Source: Dictyophora rubrovolvata
Taxonomy: Eukaryota > Basidiomycota > Agaricomycetes > Phallales > Phallaceae
NCBI GenBank assembly: GCA_029959195.1
Contig: CP114126.1
Span: 124,001-188,000 of the forward strand
Length of the DNA stretch: 64,000 bases
Direction: 5' to 3'
The notes beneath the pieces were generated by a model. That model was not told where the DNA came from and did not search any database. It was given only the letters and a program-made list of their open reading frames with translations. This document shows, in pieces, positions 44,950 to 59,524 of the stretch (the first letter of the stretch is position 1; the number at the start of each line of letters is the position of its first letter). The translations under genes were made by a program, and so were the position numbers.

Positions 44950-47900
44950 TCAAACTTGACTCGATTTTTTCCCTTCTTCCGGATGCTTTCCGATTCTACC
45001 CCACTGTGTTTTAGTGACCAGCTCTTTCACAACATTACCAACGCTGAAAACCGGTTGTTGCCAAGCGACTTTAACCCAACCACGCCAGGAAGGGTCCGAA
45101 GGGACGAAATGTTTAACGAACTCTTCCAGCTATAAATACAAATTCAGTAGGACAAAGGAAGGAGTCAGAGTTTCCTTACACTCGATGTCCTGTTTCTCCA
45201 TTCTAAGTCATGGGTACGTAGACGAGCATCTCTAATCAGGAAACCTCCATTTTTCTACAAATCATAAGTTCATCGGAAAAAAAGGATGTCGTATTACATA
45301 CAACGATGCTCAATAGCACATGAACACTAAAAAAGTGTTAACTTTCTTAACTCGAGACTAAAATCGGCTGTTTACCTAGGTATTTCAGCGTGAACGAAGG
45401 TCTTCTGGTTAGATCGATGTTGCATTTGATATATATCGTCGTTTTCGTCTTTCGCACTGTCTGTGGTATTTGCAGCGTGAGACTCGGTTCTAGGAGCAGT
45501 CCTAACAGCAATTAATGCAGTTGAAGACCGGGACTTCGGGAGCCCCGGTGCATGATAATCCAATTGCGTGGATTCAGAATGGACTAAGGTCAGGTTTGAT
45601 AACGATCGTGACGTCAGTGAAGACCGATTAGAATGAGATGAGGGGGTGGACAAGAGTGAATATCCGGGTACATTAACTGGATCACTCTCAGGGTGGTGGT
45701 TGCTGGGACCATGAATTTCACCCCTATCATGTCGACCAGGTAGTATATATGCAAGAATTTTGTTCCCCAGTTGAGTTTCAAGCGTAAGCCGAATAGGATG
45801 AAGCTCGATCTTGAAGTCGCTATATATTGAGATGCCACCTACAGGTGCTAGGACGCTCCATTGTCCTTTCATGAAGAGACCTCGCTAAGACTTAGGGTAA
45901 ATCTAGACTCCAAGTGAACAATTAGGACTACAAACCCTCATCATATGATGATTCAGAGGCTCGTTATATTTGGTCAAAACTTCGGGCCAGAGAGCATTTG
46001 GAGATCCATCAAATGCCTGTAGGTCCTCCACTTGTAAAACCGACGTAGTAGAACTGTCTTGTCTGCTTAACCACGAAAACTCTATGCCACGGACGGCTAC
46101 TTTTGCTAAAAGCTCCCTATTATCGTCCAACATACGCCATGATATTTCGGATGATGAGGTATGTAAACGCAATGCCGACTTTTTATCGTGACTACGATCG
46201 TCGGTTTTAATCTGAGCCAGCTTGAAAGCATCAAATATCATGTTCAGCTCTTCGGAGATTTTGAGAATATACGCTTTGTTGTCCGCAACATCCCTGTAGG
46301 GAATAGGCTTGCGGCTCCACTGAGTCCTATAAAACTCATCCAGGAGCAACCGCCATCGCAGTCGCGACTGTAAATCGGATACCACTTTGGCAGCAGACTG
46401 GTAGTTAGTGAAATCGTAGCCGAATATCATGGTTTCCAATTGTAAGCTACGAGCCTTGCGAGCTGGATCACTGAACAAGAGAAGGTCATTCACTATACTT
46501 GATATTGCTGCAAATGTTGAGGCATCGGCGGTGACCGAGAAACGCGGGACTTCCACTACGAGTAAATCCTATTGACCACACTTGGAGTCATTAATCTTAT
46601 GGTCAATTACAATTTTAGACATACCATTTCATATAGCAAATGGTCCACTGCCCCTTGGTTCTGATTTAACGTACTACTCAGGGTAGTGACATTGTTACGA
46701 AGACGTAGCTTATTAAAACTGTCATATCGTAAAGTTGCATAAGTCTGAGGAACAACCCTTTTGAATTCGCGAGATTCGGATCGAACATCCAGGAATACTT
46801 CGAATGGGAGGTTTTCGGTTAGTGTAGGATCTAAAGGTTGAAACAGCTGTAGCCCGTTTATGTTGGCAAAATTCCTGGTACGTGATTAACAAGAATGCGG
46901 AAAGCCTCAACTTAAAGAAAATTAACCTTTGCATGATATGCCCGCTAACGGGATCATCTATATTCGCATCATCCACAATTCCATGGTTACGCAGTACCAC
47001 ATGGTCAGCAGCCAACAATAAAGTGAAATTTTTGGAGTGAGTGCTCTGCAGAATAACTTGAGGCTTAAGTAACAGGCACAAATGCGCCTTTCGCTCAGAA
47101 ATACCATGCTCCCATCCTATCAAAGAATTATCACATTCTTTTAACCCATCTTCACGACTCTCTCTAACCAGCATCCTCTTGACAGCTTTCGCAGCAATAC
47201 TTGCACTGCCTGAACGAGGCCGATGACTGGCAGAATCTTCAATCGAAATCTCGTGCTCCTGGTCCCGAATGAACTTGACAGCCCTAGCGGACAAGTGGTA
47301 TTCGAAACCTGGAAGAAAATTAAGGCTTGTTGACAACAATGTTACAAACAAGCCGCACCTCGCCGAGCCCTCGATGCGGTGTAATATTCATGAAGAATCT
47401 TAAAAAGGTTATAGTCTGATCATTCTTAAGGTGAGAATTGCGTATTCCTTACGTCACGAGTCGCATTATTGAGGTGAATTACAGGACAATGTACTTGATA
47501 TACGTTGACAAAACTTTGAATTTCTTCAGGTAGGACAATGTTTGCCGGTATATAATTGCTGGAGCGTTGAGGAACGCGATTTAAAGCTGCCGAGGAATGT
47601 TGAACATATTCTTCCAGCAAATTAATCATTTGTTCTGTATCCGTCTCTCTGGTACCCTACCAAAAGGTCTCAAAAGTGTGTTAACATAAAAACAAAACCT
47701 CCTACATCTGGCATATTATCAGGACCTTTTGCACGCTGTTCCTGTGCAATCTTTTGTGCTTTCAATTCAAGCAAACGTTGAATCCCAAATTGAAGTTGAA
47801 GCTCTTGAACACCTGAAAAATGCGCATCATAAGAAGCTTGGTGAACAAGGGAGATTGCATACTAGGTTCTTTGCCCATCAAACATACATGTGTTGCTTCG

Positions 47901-50900
47901 TCGCCAAACTTGACTTTATTGGAATTTGATATAAGATCCGTGGGCATCCGCTTGAAGTAGACGAATCTAGGGCAAGATGCTGTTTCGTAAATATAAACCG
48001 TAGGCTTTGTTTCGGGCATCTCCCAATCGGTCTCTTTGAAATCGTTAAGATCAATCCAATCAGACAAGGGCGAACATGGTGTAAACGCGTTCAAGAAATT
48101 ACGAGAATTAAAATTGACGCCAGTATCCATTGGTGGTTTATCGGGCTCAACGAATGTTGCCATGAGCGAGCGAAGATCAAGGCCACTTAGTATGACATCT
48201 ATGGCGTAAAATGGTCTATGTCGGACTACCTTGGACTTTTGTTTTTGGCTTTTCGACCGAGTTTTTTCTTCCAAGCGTTGATGCAAATCGGCTTGAAAGG
48301 TATCCAAGAAGGTTTTGATCTATGGCGTTATAATCAGATGAAGTCTCGATCAGGATCAGCAACGCACTCCAATACATCTTGTCATTCCCCCTCTCCGATC
48401 TTCTTCCGTGTCAAGTTTGTACGTATGAGCAATGTTTATGGACGAAAACTCAATTCGATATTTCACAGTAGCAAGATGTTGACCGAACTTTTGGGTCGGT
48501 AAACGAAACTCGGGAAATATACGTCCCTGGCGGATTGGTAAAGAGATACTATCATCAAAAAGACTCCACCATGACCAAAAGTGAGTAAAGGTTTTCGGTG
48601 TTAAGTGGAATGCAGCTTTGGCATCGAGGGTGCGCTCTTTCAAAGGAGAGATCAACGAGGTTGACAAGTGGATGAAATTTGACCTAAATCCATGATACGA
48701 ATCGACAGGCTCCTAAGACAAGGGTAAGTTACTCATAATCCAGCTTAACAACGCTCTTACTTACGTGACTACTAGTCTTCGGCTTATGAAGAGCGACTTT
48801 ATAATGTGGAGAGAAAGTGAAAAATCTGCAAGAGCGATTGAAAGTGTCCCCATGGCAGGAATGACAAAACGTTGAATTGCACGTTCGTTCCAAAACGAAA
48901 CCAATTCCCCATCTTATTCCATTACTAAATTCGGCACAGAGTTTCTCATGTTCGTCGAGACACCAGCTAATAGACGGGTCCCATTGTACCGATATATTAT
49001 CGTGTAATGCCTTGTTAAGGTTCAATAGACTTTTTGAGCTTGAATAAAACAAATAAAATGTACGTTTCTTGCTCATACTAGGCGACATACCAAGGAATCG
49101 TTATAGTCATAGCGTCAGAAACGAGTTGTATCAGCTCTCGTTCTGCGTTTTTGTGGTTTACACGAAGAATAACGTTTTGATTCCATTTGAAATCGAAACC
49201 GGTAGAAAGACCTGATATTTGATAAGGATTATGAGAGCCTTTTTTATCTAGTCAGTCTAAGTAGATGTACATGTAGTATCCTTACTGACCTTTGAAATGA
49301 AGGCAAGCCATTCCGTCAAACGTCGCAGTCATACGCCAATGGAGGATAAGGCGAAGTTTGTCCCAAAACCCTATAGGTGGAGAAGGATCGGGAGATGTGG
49401 GCGTCAACGTTTCTATCTGTAGTAGGTTCATTAGCAGGCGAACGCGAACCTTTCCTTGTAGGCTTACTATTCGCAAGATATCTTGAATTGCTGGGCTATA
49501 CGATATGCTCCAGGTAAATTCGGTAACCTCGCTATACAGCTTGAGTTTAAGGTCAGCATAGCTCTTGACTGGCATGATTGTCTTTGGAATATTCAAATAA
49601 TAGCCTTTGCATCCCGTGACACCAGGTTCATCTGGAACAATGGGACACACAAACCATTCCACGGAGTCGGGTGGACCTAATTCTTCGGCGATTACAATAT
49701 CCGTGTCGATTTTTAATCCAGACCGTCCCGTGGTGACAGGAAGATTGAAGAGAGGCAGCGGGTAATCACGAATGACAATACGAGCACCGTCCAAGATGCA
49801 TCTCATATGGAAGGGAATAAACAAAGTATACTGCGCTGATTTTGGCATATTTCCGAGATCAGAGGGTAAATTAGTTCGTGCGTTTTCTTTACATGGGGAA
49901 ATGCGTAAATGGAATCCGTTAAACATAGCACGGAATAAAGGAGGTATCTTATCGGGAGCACGGATAAAGATTGGCAAAAGACGCGAGTAGCTTCGAAACT
50001 GACCAAGGGCTCTGAGCATACTCTCATGCAGCAACGATACTTTTTTTTCTTCGCGGGATATAGCCTTGAACCAGCTTATTGCATGAACTTGATTTAGACG
50101 GTCTCGAGCATCAGCAATAGATACAGTGCGCTTTGAGGTGAACTTATAAGGATACTCGTCTTGTAAGACGTCGTCAGATTCGGTTTCGGTTTCCATCCGA
50201 AGGTTACGGACTTTGACTCGGAACGCCCGTTCTCTTTCCAAGCGGAGCCTTTGAGCCACAGGGCCAATGCGCGATATTCGTCCTATGTTTCCATCGAGCG
50301 GGTTATCCATCGCCTCAAAGACGAGGCATTGTATACGTATGTCGACGTCAGACAGTGATTTCGCTATCTCTGGAAACGGTGTTGGAAAAGGTATATGATG
50401 GCCACTTTGCACAACAATCCAAAGATGACGAAGGGCTTTGAATGCGACTGTTATGTCTACAAGGAGCTCTGAGAATATGAACCCATGAGGAATAGAAAAG
50501 CGTAATCCCTGGGCTGTCATGACAAGCTTTTGTTCTCTGTTTCGAGGCATCTGCACTGTTGTTTGGCTAAGTGTGAGCATCCTATCCCATTCGTCTTGCT
50601 TTTTTGTGTTAGGTACACATGCTTCCATTGATATTGCCAATAAGGATGGCGGACAAGTCAAAGACTTGTTTACAAGAATTCCTTCGGCTCTCAAAAAAAC
50701 TTCTCGTGTCAAGGGGAGGTTACACCTGATGTTCAACGCATTAATCTGTATTTTGAAGATAACCTCCATGGGCAATAAAGGCTTGGACGCTGGCGGTTTG
50801 TCAATGCTCGTCTCGTTGGAGCGAAAACACTTTTGGAACGTTTGATGGACTAGGAGAATAGAGTAAACGCCTAGAAGGTCGATATGACTTTGAATAGTCG

Positions 50901-53476
50901 TATCGAAAGTGGTAACACGAACTGTTACAGATTGATCTGAAGGGAAAATGTTGAAACAGATACTAGGGATGCAGAGTAAGGGGGAATGCGTGGAAGACTT
51001 GTTATATTCAAAGGAGTTGGCGGCGATTGGAAACGAAGTAATATTCCAAAAAACACAAGAATAGGCGATGATATCGCTTGATTCATCAATCTCTAATTGT
51101 GCGCTCTTCACCAACTCCTGGTCCAGGACCTTTTTGAAAAATTCAAGATAGTCATTTGGCCGACGCAGATTGACAATTTGCAATGTTAAAGCACCATCAA
51201 GCTCTAACCCTCGTGACAGTTCCGAACTGCAGTCAGGATTGATATCCGGACCCGCAAGGGCCACCGTTGTGCGATGAATGCCTACATGGAGCGAGTAATT
51301 GAACGGAGGACGCATTGACTTTCTTTGGGCTTTACTCTTAGATGAAGGAAACACTCGCACCGAAGAACGAAGGAGCGACGTAGTGTCCTTTCTCCACAGA
51401 TCAAATAACACGTTATCCGCCAGTACTTTGAAATTGAATATAGAATCTTCGGGATGAACAGTGATCGATTCGGTAGACATATCGTGAAACGTTGCGATAT
51501 AGCTGGTGACAGAACCGAACATGTAATCTATCTTTACCATTGAATCATGATCGGTCAAAGCATCGAGACTATTGTTCTTCAAGCAGGGGCTGATCTGTAC
51601 AGGCCCGTTTGTATAACAAAGGTTCATCGCCAAGAAGTTATACTGATTTGGATTGTTAGAGAAAGATATTACGGGGGTCGTATTAATATCTGCGTGAATG
51701 TTGATATCCAAAGTAGTGAGAGAACATGTAAAATCCGAAGATGAGATGTGTTCGCCATCATAAAGATCCATATTTAAGGCCTGACAGTGCAAATTGAACT
51801 GGATGTTGGGGGGCATGATTGTCGGGTATGATTTTTTGTAATGATCACGAGGAAGTTCATTATCTTCGGAGACGTCAAGATCTGTCATAAATGCATGAAA
51901 CCCCTCAGTAATGTGAACATCTCCCAAAATTATTTTCCAAACGACCAAGGGATTATAGATGGGATCCGGACGATTCGGCGCGAAAGTCCAATTCAGGGGC
52001 CATTGATGAAAAATGGAGTCGAAGTCTATGCGATTTATCACTAGGAAGCAATGAACTGGACCCGCCAATTCAGGAGAATATCGATCAACCCGAACCTGGT
52101 CTACGCGCAAAGCAAGACCTAGTGTAAATCCTCGATCCCCCGAACCCAGCCAATCTCTGTGTAGGAAGCTTGATGATCCACCTGACGGCCACATGTCAAA
52201 ATCCAGATTCTTTATTGCCAGCAGGTGAATATAATTTGACGAGTTACGATGAATGATATTCACGCGTTCCATCTGAACGTTTATCGACTTCAGAGCATTG
52301 GTGTAAGACTGGAAACCTATCATTACTCCTGTCCTAGTGTGAGGCATAATTGAGGTTTCTCACCAACTGCGTAGCATTACGGTTGCGCTCATGAACGCTG
52401 CCCTAGACAATCAAATATTTAACATCAAGCAAACAATTGATACGAGGCGTCTCAGAATTACCCACCATGGTAGAGGGAGAAGACGGAGGCGGCAAATGCT
52501 CATCTCTCGGTGCAGAGGATAAAAGCAAAATAATTCTGTCTAAGAAGACATCACATTGTGGGGCATGAATGGAAGTGATAACGGTGTCTGGGGATAGTCC
52601 GCGTGTCAATAAATCATAGCTGAATTCTAATTTAGAGTGCAAAGTTCCCGGTGCATGCAAAAAAACAGTTTCGTTGTCCGTGGCAGTCAGTCCATTGAAA
52701 CGCCTATCGGAGCTCTGTGGAAGTATAATCGCAGTCTTTCCGACGATTTCGGAAATGTAAACTGCCAAGGAAATTGCTACGTCTGTCCTGCCTGTAAATA
52801 AATCACGGGCCGCAGCCATACTGAATCGCTTCATCGACCTTCCTTGGATGGTTGGGTCAGCTAGGTTCTGAGACGGAGACAGGAAATCAATTGTAGAGTT
52901 AAATGTAAGGTTGCCTATAGTCATTTCCATGCCTGGGAAACTCGAAGAAGATATGGATACTGTGTCAAATTCAAAATTCATCGTTTGGACTAGATTCACC
53001 AGAACTTCTCTGTAGATACTTCCTACCAGACGTCGTAGCTTTTGTGCTTGCTCCGGAGGAATTGCGGCAAAGATTGCCCCAAAGAAACTTCGGAGGACTT
53101 TGAACAGCTGTATGCTTGGGTTTGGAGAACGTCGGCTACCGCTCGGTCGTTGCATTCGAATAGGTGGGGTTAGCTCAAGGGAGAGTCCAGTGACTTTGAT
53201 TGATATGAATTTTTGGGAACGAATGGAAACCGACCACGAGATCCTCTCGATTCGCCATGTTCGATCCTTACTCCTAACATACAGTCCCCTGATGGAACGC
53301 ATGCTGATGCTCCTCGCTCTTAGACGTCTCGAGAGTTTGGCTAGTAATGTTGGGGCAATATTTCTTCGGATGAGAATTATTAGGACGGTGAGTTGCATTA
53401 TCAATATAAGATAAGAAGCCCAGGTTGGCAAGTCCGGATGGCTGAAGATAAGAAAGCGACCCAGTAATCCTGTCAT
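44950..53476 (-). CDS. FMP27: FMP27/BLTP2 (Hobbit/SABRE) bridge-like lipid-transfer protein
   Basis: Starts at ATG 53476 and ends at about 44950 through more than ten exons; two large exons are 53476-52403 and about 52347-49282. The protein is roughly 2,600-2,700 residues. An N-terminal membrane anchor (TWASYLILIMQLTVLIILIR) is followed by a long repeating beta-groove region with RSIRGLYVRSKDRTWRIERI. Deep conserved blocks include LHWRMTATFDGMACLHFKG, WSISYSPAIQDIL and, near the C-terminus, WSVLAPVGGISIYSDFKIEL. Such proteins form tubes that move lipid at ER-plasma membrane contacts. A Ser-rich disordered stretch near 45440-45680 precedes the C-terminal EEFVKHFVPSDPSWRGWVKV. Individual splice sites in the C-terminal third were not all resolved. 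Confidence 0.87.
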
Positions 53477-54132
53477 TATTGGGAATTTTACATTAATTAA
53501 GAAGAAAAATCAGGGAGGGACTGTGTCAGCAGTATGGACACCAAATAATCAGAGGTAAGAAGTCGGTCAAAAGTCGACAGCTTTAAAAAGTTACGTTTGG
53601 CTACACACATTATGTAACTAGGGCGGCAAATCCCTGGCACAGGCTCATCGGATGTGCATGTGAAGGACACCTGTTCCTTCGAATGAAGCGTAATGAAACG
53701 TATATGAACTGCGGATAGAAAAACTTATTAGAAAGGAAGGAAACAGCTTAGTATGTATATAGCGGAGCGCCAACTGGCACGTAAATTTTTTTTCACATTG
53801 GCTGCGAAGTTTTGAAGGTTGTTCAGTGAAGGAACGAGAACTTTAACGTATAACATTCAGCACTTGACGCACACTTAGCATGCATCGAAAACTCATGTCA
53901 TTTTGAGCACCGAGATAGAAATTGGGGAACAAATTCAGCTGTATTCGTATTCCTTAACTACAGACTTGAAGGATTGTTGAGAATCCTGTGTTACGTCTAC
54001 TGCGTACACTTCTCGTTAGCCTTCGACTCATAGAATCACCTCCGATGTCCGTTCTTCAGCAATTGACCGAAAAAGGACCTGTTGATACCATCTAATACAA
54101 GCAGCGCTGTTGAAGCGTAATGTATTGATGAA
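53477..54132. other. Intergenic region, FMP27 promoter and MET6 3' flank
   Basis: 656 bp, the longest gene-free stretch here. I looked on both strands for tRNA folds, box C/D or H/ACA elements, repeats and short conserved reading frames and found none I can support. Confidence 0.5.
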
Positions 54133-56843
54133 TTAAGATTGCTCGCGGGCCCATTTTGCGGCATTGACTAGATTCCGGAGCGATGCTAAAATGAAGCTGG
54201 GTTTAGTTATCAGCATCTGGTATAGATTACTCCAACTAACCTTCAGTTTCCTTCCAAGCCCGGGTTTTCAAACCGCAATCCTAGATGCGATATAGATGAA
54301 ACAGAGAGCGTAATAGAGCAAATGCTTACAGGATTAACCACCAGCAAACTGTCCGGAATAAGTTCGAGGAAAGTGGTTATGCGCCTTCGAATTTCTTCTT
54401 CTGACGGTACACGAGGAGAGTGGATGTCATAAACACCAGGTCCAATTTCATTGGAGTAGCCGTATTTTTTGAAAGCACTAAGAAGCTTGAGGTCACTCTT
54501 TGATGCTTCGATTGAAATAACGTCCGCATCCAGGCGTTGAATTGAAGGGAAGATATCGTTGAAATCAGAGTAGCAGAAATGCGAATGAGTTTGTACCTCA
54601 TTGCTGACACCAGCTGTTGCCAGTTTGAAGGAATCGACAGCCCACTTGAGATAACCATCCCAGTCTACTTGTCGCAGAGGCAACTAAAAGGGGTTTTTAA
54701 TACGATCAATTTCCACATAAATAGCCATTCCATACCCCTTCACGGATTGCCGGCTCATCCACTTGAATAGCCTTGATGTTAGCGAAAGCTAGATCCATCA
54801 CCTCGTCACGTAGGGCGAGAGCTAGCTGTTTCGCCTGAACTTCTCGTGAAACATCAACTCGAGGGAATGACCAGTTTAAAATCGTAACAGGACCAGTAAG
54901 CATCCCTTTCATGGGCTTATCCGTGAGACTCTGCGCAAAGCTGCTCCATTTGACTGTGATGGGGCCAGGTCGACTGACGTCGGACACAATAATGGGCGGC
55001 CGAACGTACCTATGGTGTAATATACATCAGGGCACGTTAGTTAATGATGGGGGAAATACCCTACCGACTACCATAACTTTGAACCCACCCGTTCTGGGTG
55101 AAGACAAAGCCATTCAACCTTTCTCCGAAATACTGAACCATGTCATTTCGCTCAGGTTCGCCGTGAACAAGGAGATCTAACCCCACTTTCTCTTGGAAAC
55201 GAACAACATATTCAATTTCCTTCTTGATGAATTCTTCGTACTCGGCATCAGTTATTTGGTTCTTGGTTACCTTGGCGCGAGCAGCCCGAATTTCTTTAGT
55301 TTGCTGTGGCATAGATTAGTCTAAGAGAAACAAACAAGGAGATGAAAACAAACTGGGAACGACCCAATCGTTGTTGTGGGAAACTTCGGTAGGGACAAGT
55401 ACTTCCTTTGGGCCTCACGACGGACTGGATAAGGGCTCCTACGCTCGAGCATATCGGGAGAGATGGCAGCAACTCGCTTTCGAACACTGTCATCTGAATT
55501 TTTCTCAAATTCAAGACGCTTTTGAACCGATACTTTGTTTGCCTCCAATGCTAATGCTACGTCTGCCGCCTGAGAACCGGACAGACTAGCTGCTATCACC
55601 GCAACCTCTCGTGCCTTCTCCACAGCGAACGAGAACCAATCTTTTTGTTCGGGGGTGATTTGGGTTTCTGAGCTGAGAGTGACAGGAGTGTGTATTAGGG
55701 AAGAAGAGGTTGCTATTATAACACGATCGGACGTGAGGGCCGCAATAGCTTTCTGGGCGTTAGCTATAGTGGATGCCATGTTATTCTTCCAGACAGAGCG
55801 ACCCGAAATATATCCTAGGGAAAGAACAATGTTGGTCGTCTTGATGGCTGCAATCACGGAGTCGAGTTGCTGGGGTTCTCGATCCAGATCAACATGCAAA
55901 CCACTAATTTTCAGCTTGGCTGTAAAATTCAAGTTGTCACCCAAGCGACCAAAATACGTAGTAAGCATGATCTTAGGAGCAGCTTCTTCGAGTTCAGCGT
56001 AAGCCTGAGTGAACTGATTTTGATATTGCAGGGCAGAATCTAATACCAGTATCGGTTCATCCATCTGGACCCACTCGGCGCCAGCTGCTTTAAGCTCGGA
56101 AAGTATGTTCACGTATAGCGGAAGAATTTGAGACAGAAGAGAGATAGTATTGAAGTCCGGCGAAGCTTCCCTAGCGACCTTAGATAAAACAAGGAAAGAG
56201 ATAGGTCCAAGTAACACCGGTCGAGTTTCAACTCCAAGAGCTTTAGCCTCGTTATATTCGTCAAGGAACTTGTTCTTGTTGACTTTGAACACGGTCTGCT
56301 CGGATAGCTCTGGGACGACATAGTGGTAATTCGTGTCAAACCTATTATGAATTAGAGAAGGCAACTTGACAGGACAATTTTGTCACGTACCATTTTTTCA
56401 TCTCAGAAGCTGGCACATCGACACCATCGGATTGTCTGCCACGTCCCATGGCGAAATAAATATCCAACGGAGACAAGTTTAGTCCCTGGTACCGAGAAGG
56501 AATCACATTGAACACTGCGGAATGATCCAATACATGATCATATAAGGAAAATTCACCACTGCAAGAAATTTCGTCAGTGATTCAAGGGACTATCTACATC
56601 GGACACACCTAGGTATGTAATCGACGTTTTGTTTTTTCAACGTTAGCCAGTTTTCTTTCCTGACATCGCGGGCTGCTTTGTTCAGCTCTTCTTCTGAGAC
56701 TTTCCCGGCCCAATAGGCTTCTACGGCCTTCTTAATTTCACGATTGGCACCTAGTCAATGTTCAGTCATGCTGGATTGCGGTAGGGCTGAACTGATGTTT
56801 TACCAATGCGCGGAAAGCCCAAAACACTTGACTTGACTGACAT
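54133..56843 (-). CDS. MET6: Cobalamin-independent methionine synthase
   Basis: ATG 56843 ([14 protein letters not shown]) to the stop at 54133, about 765 residues in some ten exons. The enzyme moves the methyl group of 5-methyltetrahydropteroyl-polyglutamate to homocysteine. The N-terminal barrel shows [44 protein letters not shown] and [13 protein letters not shown]. The C-terminal barrel shows [71 protein letters not shown] and the zinc-site region [66 protein letters not shown]. His and the two Cys ligands are all present. The gene is divergent from the first alpha-tubulin. Confidence 0.97.
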
Positions 56844-57214
56844 CTTAATCGATAAGGGGTAAAGGGCTTAATTTACGCCTCGAGGGACTTATATACCATG
56901 GGCGCTTATGTATGAAAAAGCGCCCGAACACCCGATTTGTGAACAAAAGAAAATCGGGAAACATTGGTGATTTTCAATCGACAAAATTAGTACAAATTTT
57001 TTCTTTCTTTTTCAAAAAAATGAAAAAACGTAAATAGAGCACAAATAGGATTTGAGGAGACTCAGCCCACTTCGAGTACGATTGATTACCTAATAAAACT
57101 GACGGAAGCAAACCTTTGGGAGCGTCACATCGTTTCATTTTTTTAAAAAGGCTCGGTTTGCCCTCTACCCTACTTCTTCCATCTCCTCCATCGTTTGTCC
57201 AGCATTCTCTTATC
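56844..57214. other. Divergent promoter region between MET6 and alpha-tubulin 1
   Basis: 371 bp shared by two highly expressed genes. It holds the minus-strand TATA box of MET6 (56888-56895) and T-rich tracts near 57000 and 57140. I see no CACGTG or TGACTCA in it. Confidence 0.5.
56888..56895 (-). promoter_or_regulatory. Probable TATA box of MET6
   Basis: TATATAAG on the minus strand, 45-52 bp before the MET6 ATG at 56843, a typical distance for a short-leader fungal gene. Confidence 0.5.
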
Positions 57215-59228
57215 ATGCGTGAAGTTATTTCCGTCCACGTTGGTCAAGCAGGTGTCCAAATCGGAAATGCTTGCTGTAAGTAACTAAACGATGAAAAAAG
57301 ACGCGTCTGTTAACACGTTGTCATTTGCTGACGCGCTATTTCAGGGGAACTTTACACTTGCGAGCATGGTCTTAGTGTTTGTCAACACGTTCGTCTCCTA
57401 AGAATTTCTCTGACTGTCTATTTAGGTTGACGGTCGTCTCGCTGAGGGCTCACCATCGTTACACGATGATGGCTTTTCCACTTTCTTTTCTGAAACTTCT
57501 TCCGGAAAACATGTCCCCCGTTCTCTCTACGTAGATCTCGAACCCAATGTTATTGATGAAGTTAGGACGGGTACTTTCCGAACGCTGTTCCATCCTGAAA
57601 CGCTAGTAAGCGGAAGAGAGGATGCCGCTAATAACTGTACGTATCTTAAAATATGGCTTTTGCTAGCCCCGCTAACCCTTCTTAGATGCACGTGGCCATT
57701 ATACCATTGGCAAGGAGCAGATTGATATTGTTATGGATAAAATTCGTCGCTTGGCAGACAATTGCGCAGGCCTCCAGGGGTTCTTCGTATTTCACTCTTT
57801 TGGTGGTGGAACCGGTTCCGGGTTCGGTGCTCTTTTATTGGAACGACTTTCCACAGATTATGGAAAAAAATCAAAATTGGAGTTAGCCGTGTATCCCGCA
57901 CCCAAAACGTCTAACTCGGTAGTCGAGCCGTACAATTCAGTCTTGACTACTCATACAACGCTAGAACATTCCGATTGCTCATTCATGGTACGTATCCCCA
58001 CTAGATGCTAGTTTTGGAATTGTCTGATATGTTTTTTAGGTTGATAATGAAGCGATCTATGATATTTGCAAAAAGAACTTGAACATACAATCTCCATCAT
58101 TCGTTAATCTCAATCGTCTCATCGCCCAAGTTGTTTCTAGTGTTACTGCATCTTTACGTTTCGATGGCAGTCTCAACGTTGATCTTAATGAATTCCAAAC
58201 AAATTTGGTGCCGTAAGTTCTAAGAGCATACATGCACTCTAGCAATTCACTTTTTTAGGTTCCCGCGAATCCATTTCCCTTTGGCCACCTACGCCCCAAT
58301 TCTTTCTGCCGAGAAGGTCACCCACGAACAAAACAGTGTCGCTGATATGACCTTCTCTTGCTTTGAAGCTGGTAATCAAATGGTACGCTTGTAGTTAAAT
58401 ATGTATGCTCCCTATATTCATCAAAAACTAGGTGAAATGTGACCCCAGAGAGGGAAAATATAGTTGGTATTCTTTCCTTCTTGTGATGTCCTTGATTTTC
58501 ATCATTCCTGTATAGTGGCATGCTGTTTGCTATACAGAGGCGATGTTGTACCCAAGGACGTCAATGCTGCTGTCGCAGTCATAAAAACCAAGCGCACCAT
58601 CCAGGTCAGTTAAAATGTGATCCCTTAACGCCTTGTCTTATGCAATTCTGGTAGTTCGTCGATTGGTGTCCAACAGGTTAGATTATTCATATCAGTGTTT
58701 CGGGGATTCATAACTCTTGGTCAGGATTCAAACTCGGTATTTGCAACGAGCCTCCGGCTACCGTTCCTGGTGCGGATACGGCCAAAGTGTCTCGTAGTTT
58801 GTGCATGCTGTCAAAGTCAGTGCTTTCAACTACCTTTGCGGTAGTTGCTCATTCACCTTTAGTACTACTGCTATTGCTACTGCTTGGAATCGATTGGGTA
58901 CGCTAACCTTTCATGCACTAGTGTGAAGTTTTTCATATTTCTTCCAAATAGACCATAAATTCGACCTCCTATACTCTAAACGTGCCTTCGTGCACTGGTA
59001 TGTCGGAGAAGGTATGGAAGAGGTGAGTTAACTGAGTTATTGAGAGGGAATAGATCGATCACTGATCACGTTTGTAGGGTGAGTTCTCAGAAGCCAGAGA
59101 GGATCTTGCCGCTCTGGAAAAGGATTATGAAGAAGTACGTATTCTCTTTCCTTTCGAGCTCAGATACACATGTTTTTTAGGTTGGAATTGACTCGGCCGA
59201 GGACGCAGAAGAAGCTGGAGAATACTAG
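57215..59228 (+). CDS. TUB1: Alpha-tubulin, first tandem copy
   Basis: About twelve exons, roughly 445 residues. Alpha-tubulin pairs with beta-tubulin in microtubules and holds non-exchangeable GTP. Motifs are [21 protein letters not shown], the tubulin signature [50 protein letters not shown] with the catalytic Glu of alpha-tubulin, [20 protein letters not shown] and [20 protein letters not shown]. It ends EEAGEY, so it has a C-terminal aromatic residue. The position-40 lysine of animal alpha-tubulin is absent. An intron at 58605-58654 (TIQ|FVDW) is missing from the second copy. AATAAA-like sequence follows near 59331. Confidence 0.97.
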
Positions 59229-59524
59229 TCTGGTTACGCTTTCTTTTTGATGATTTCCAGTTTAACATTTCGATACCAGACCTTTACATTTTAATGAACA
59301 TCATTGCAAAGATTACTCATATATAGACTTATAATAAAAAGCAATTAGTTGCGAGGCATGTGCGAAAGCGTCGGTCTGAAGTTGAATAATAGAATAGGCG
59401 CTCATTTGTTATACATTTTTCATCTCGTCAACCACGGCCTAGTTCACTGAAAGTTCAAAAGTACGTTCTAACGCGTTGCTCGTCACGTTCCTCACATAAA
59501 ATTGATTCATTTCGGAAGCCCATT

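Noticed and set aside
53477-54132. Possible noncoding RNA or tRNA in the largest gene-free stretch
   Set aside because: I found no cloverleaf, A/B-box pair, or snoRNA boxes on either strand by eye.
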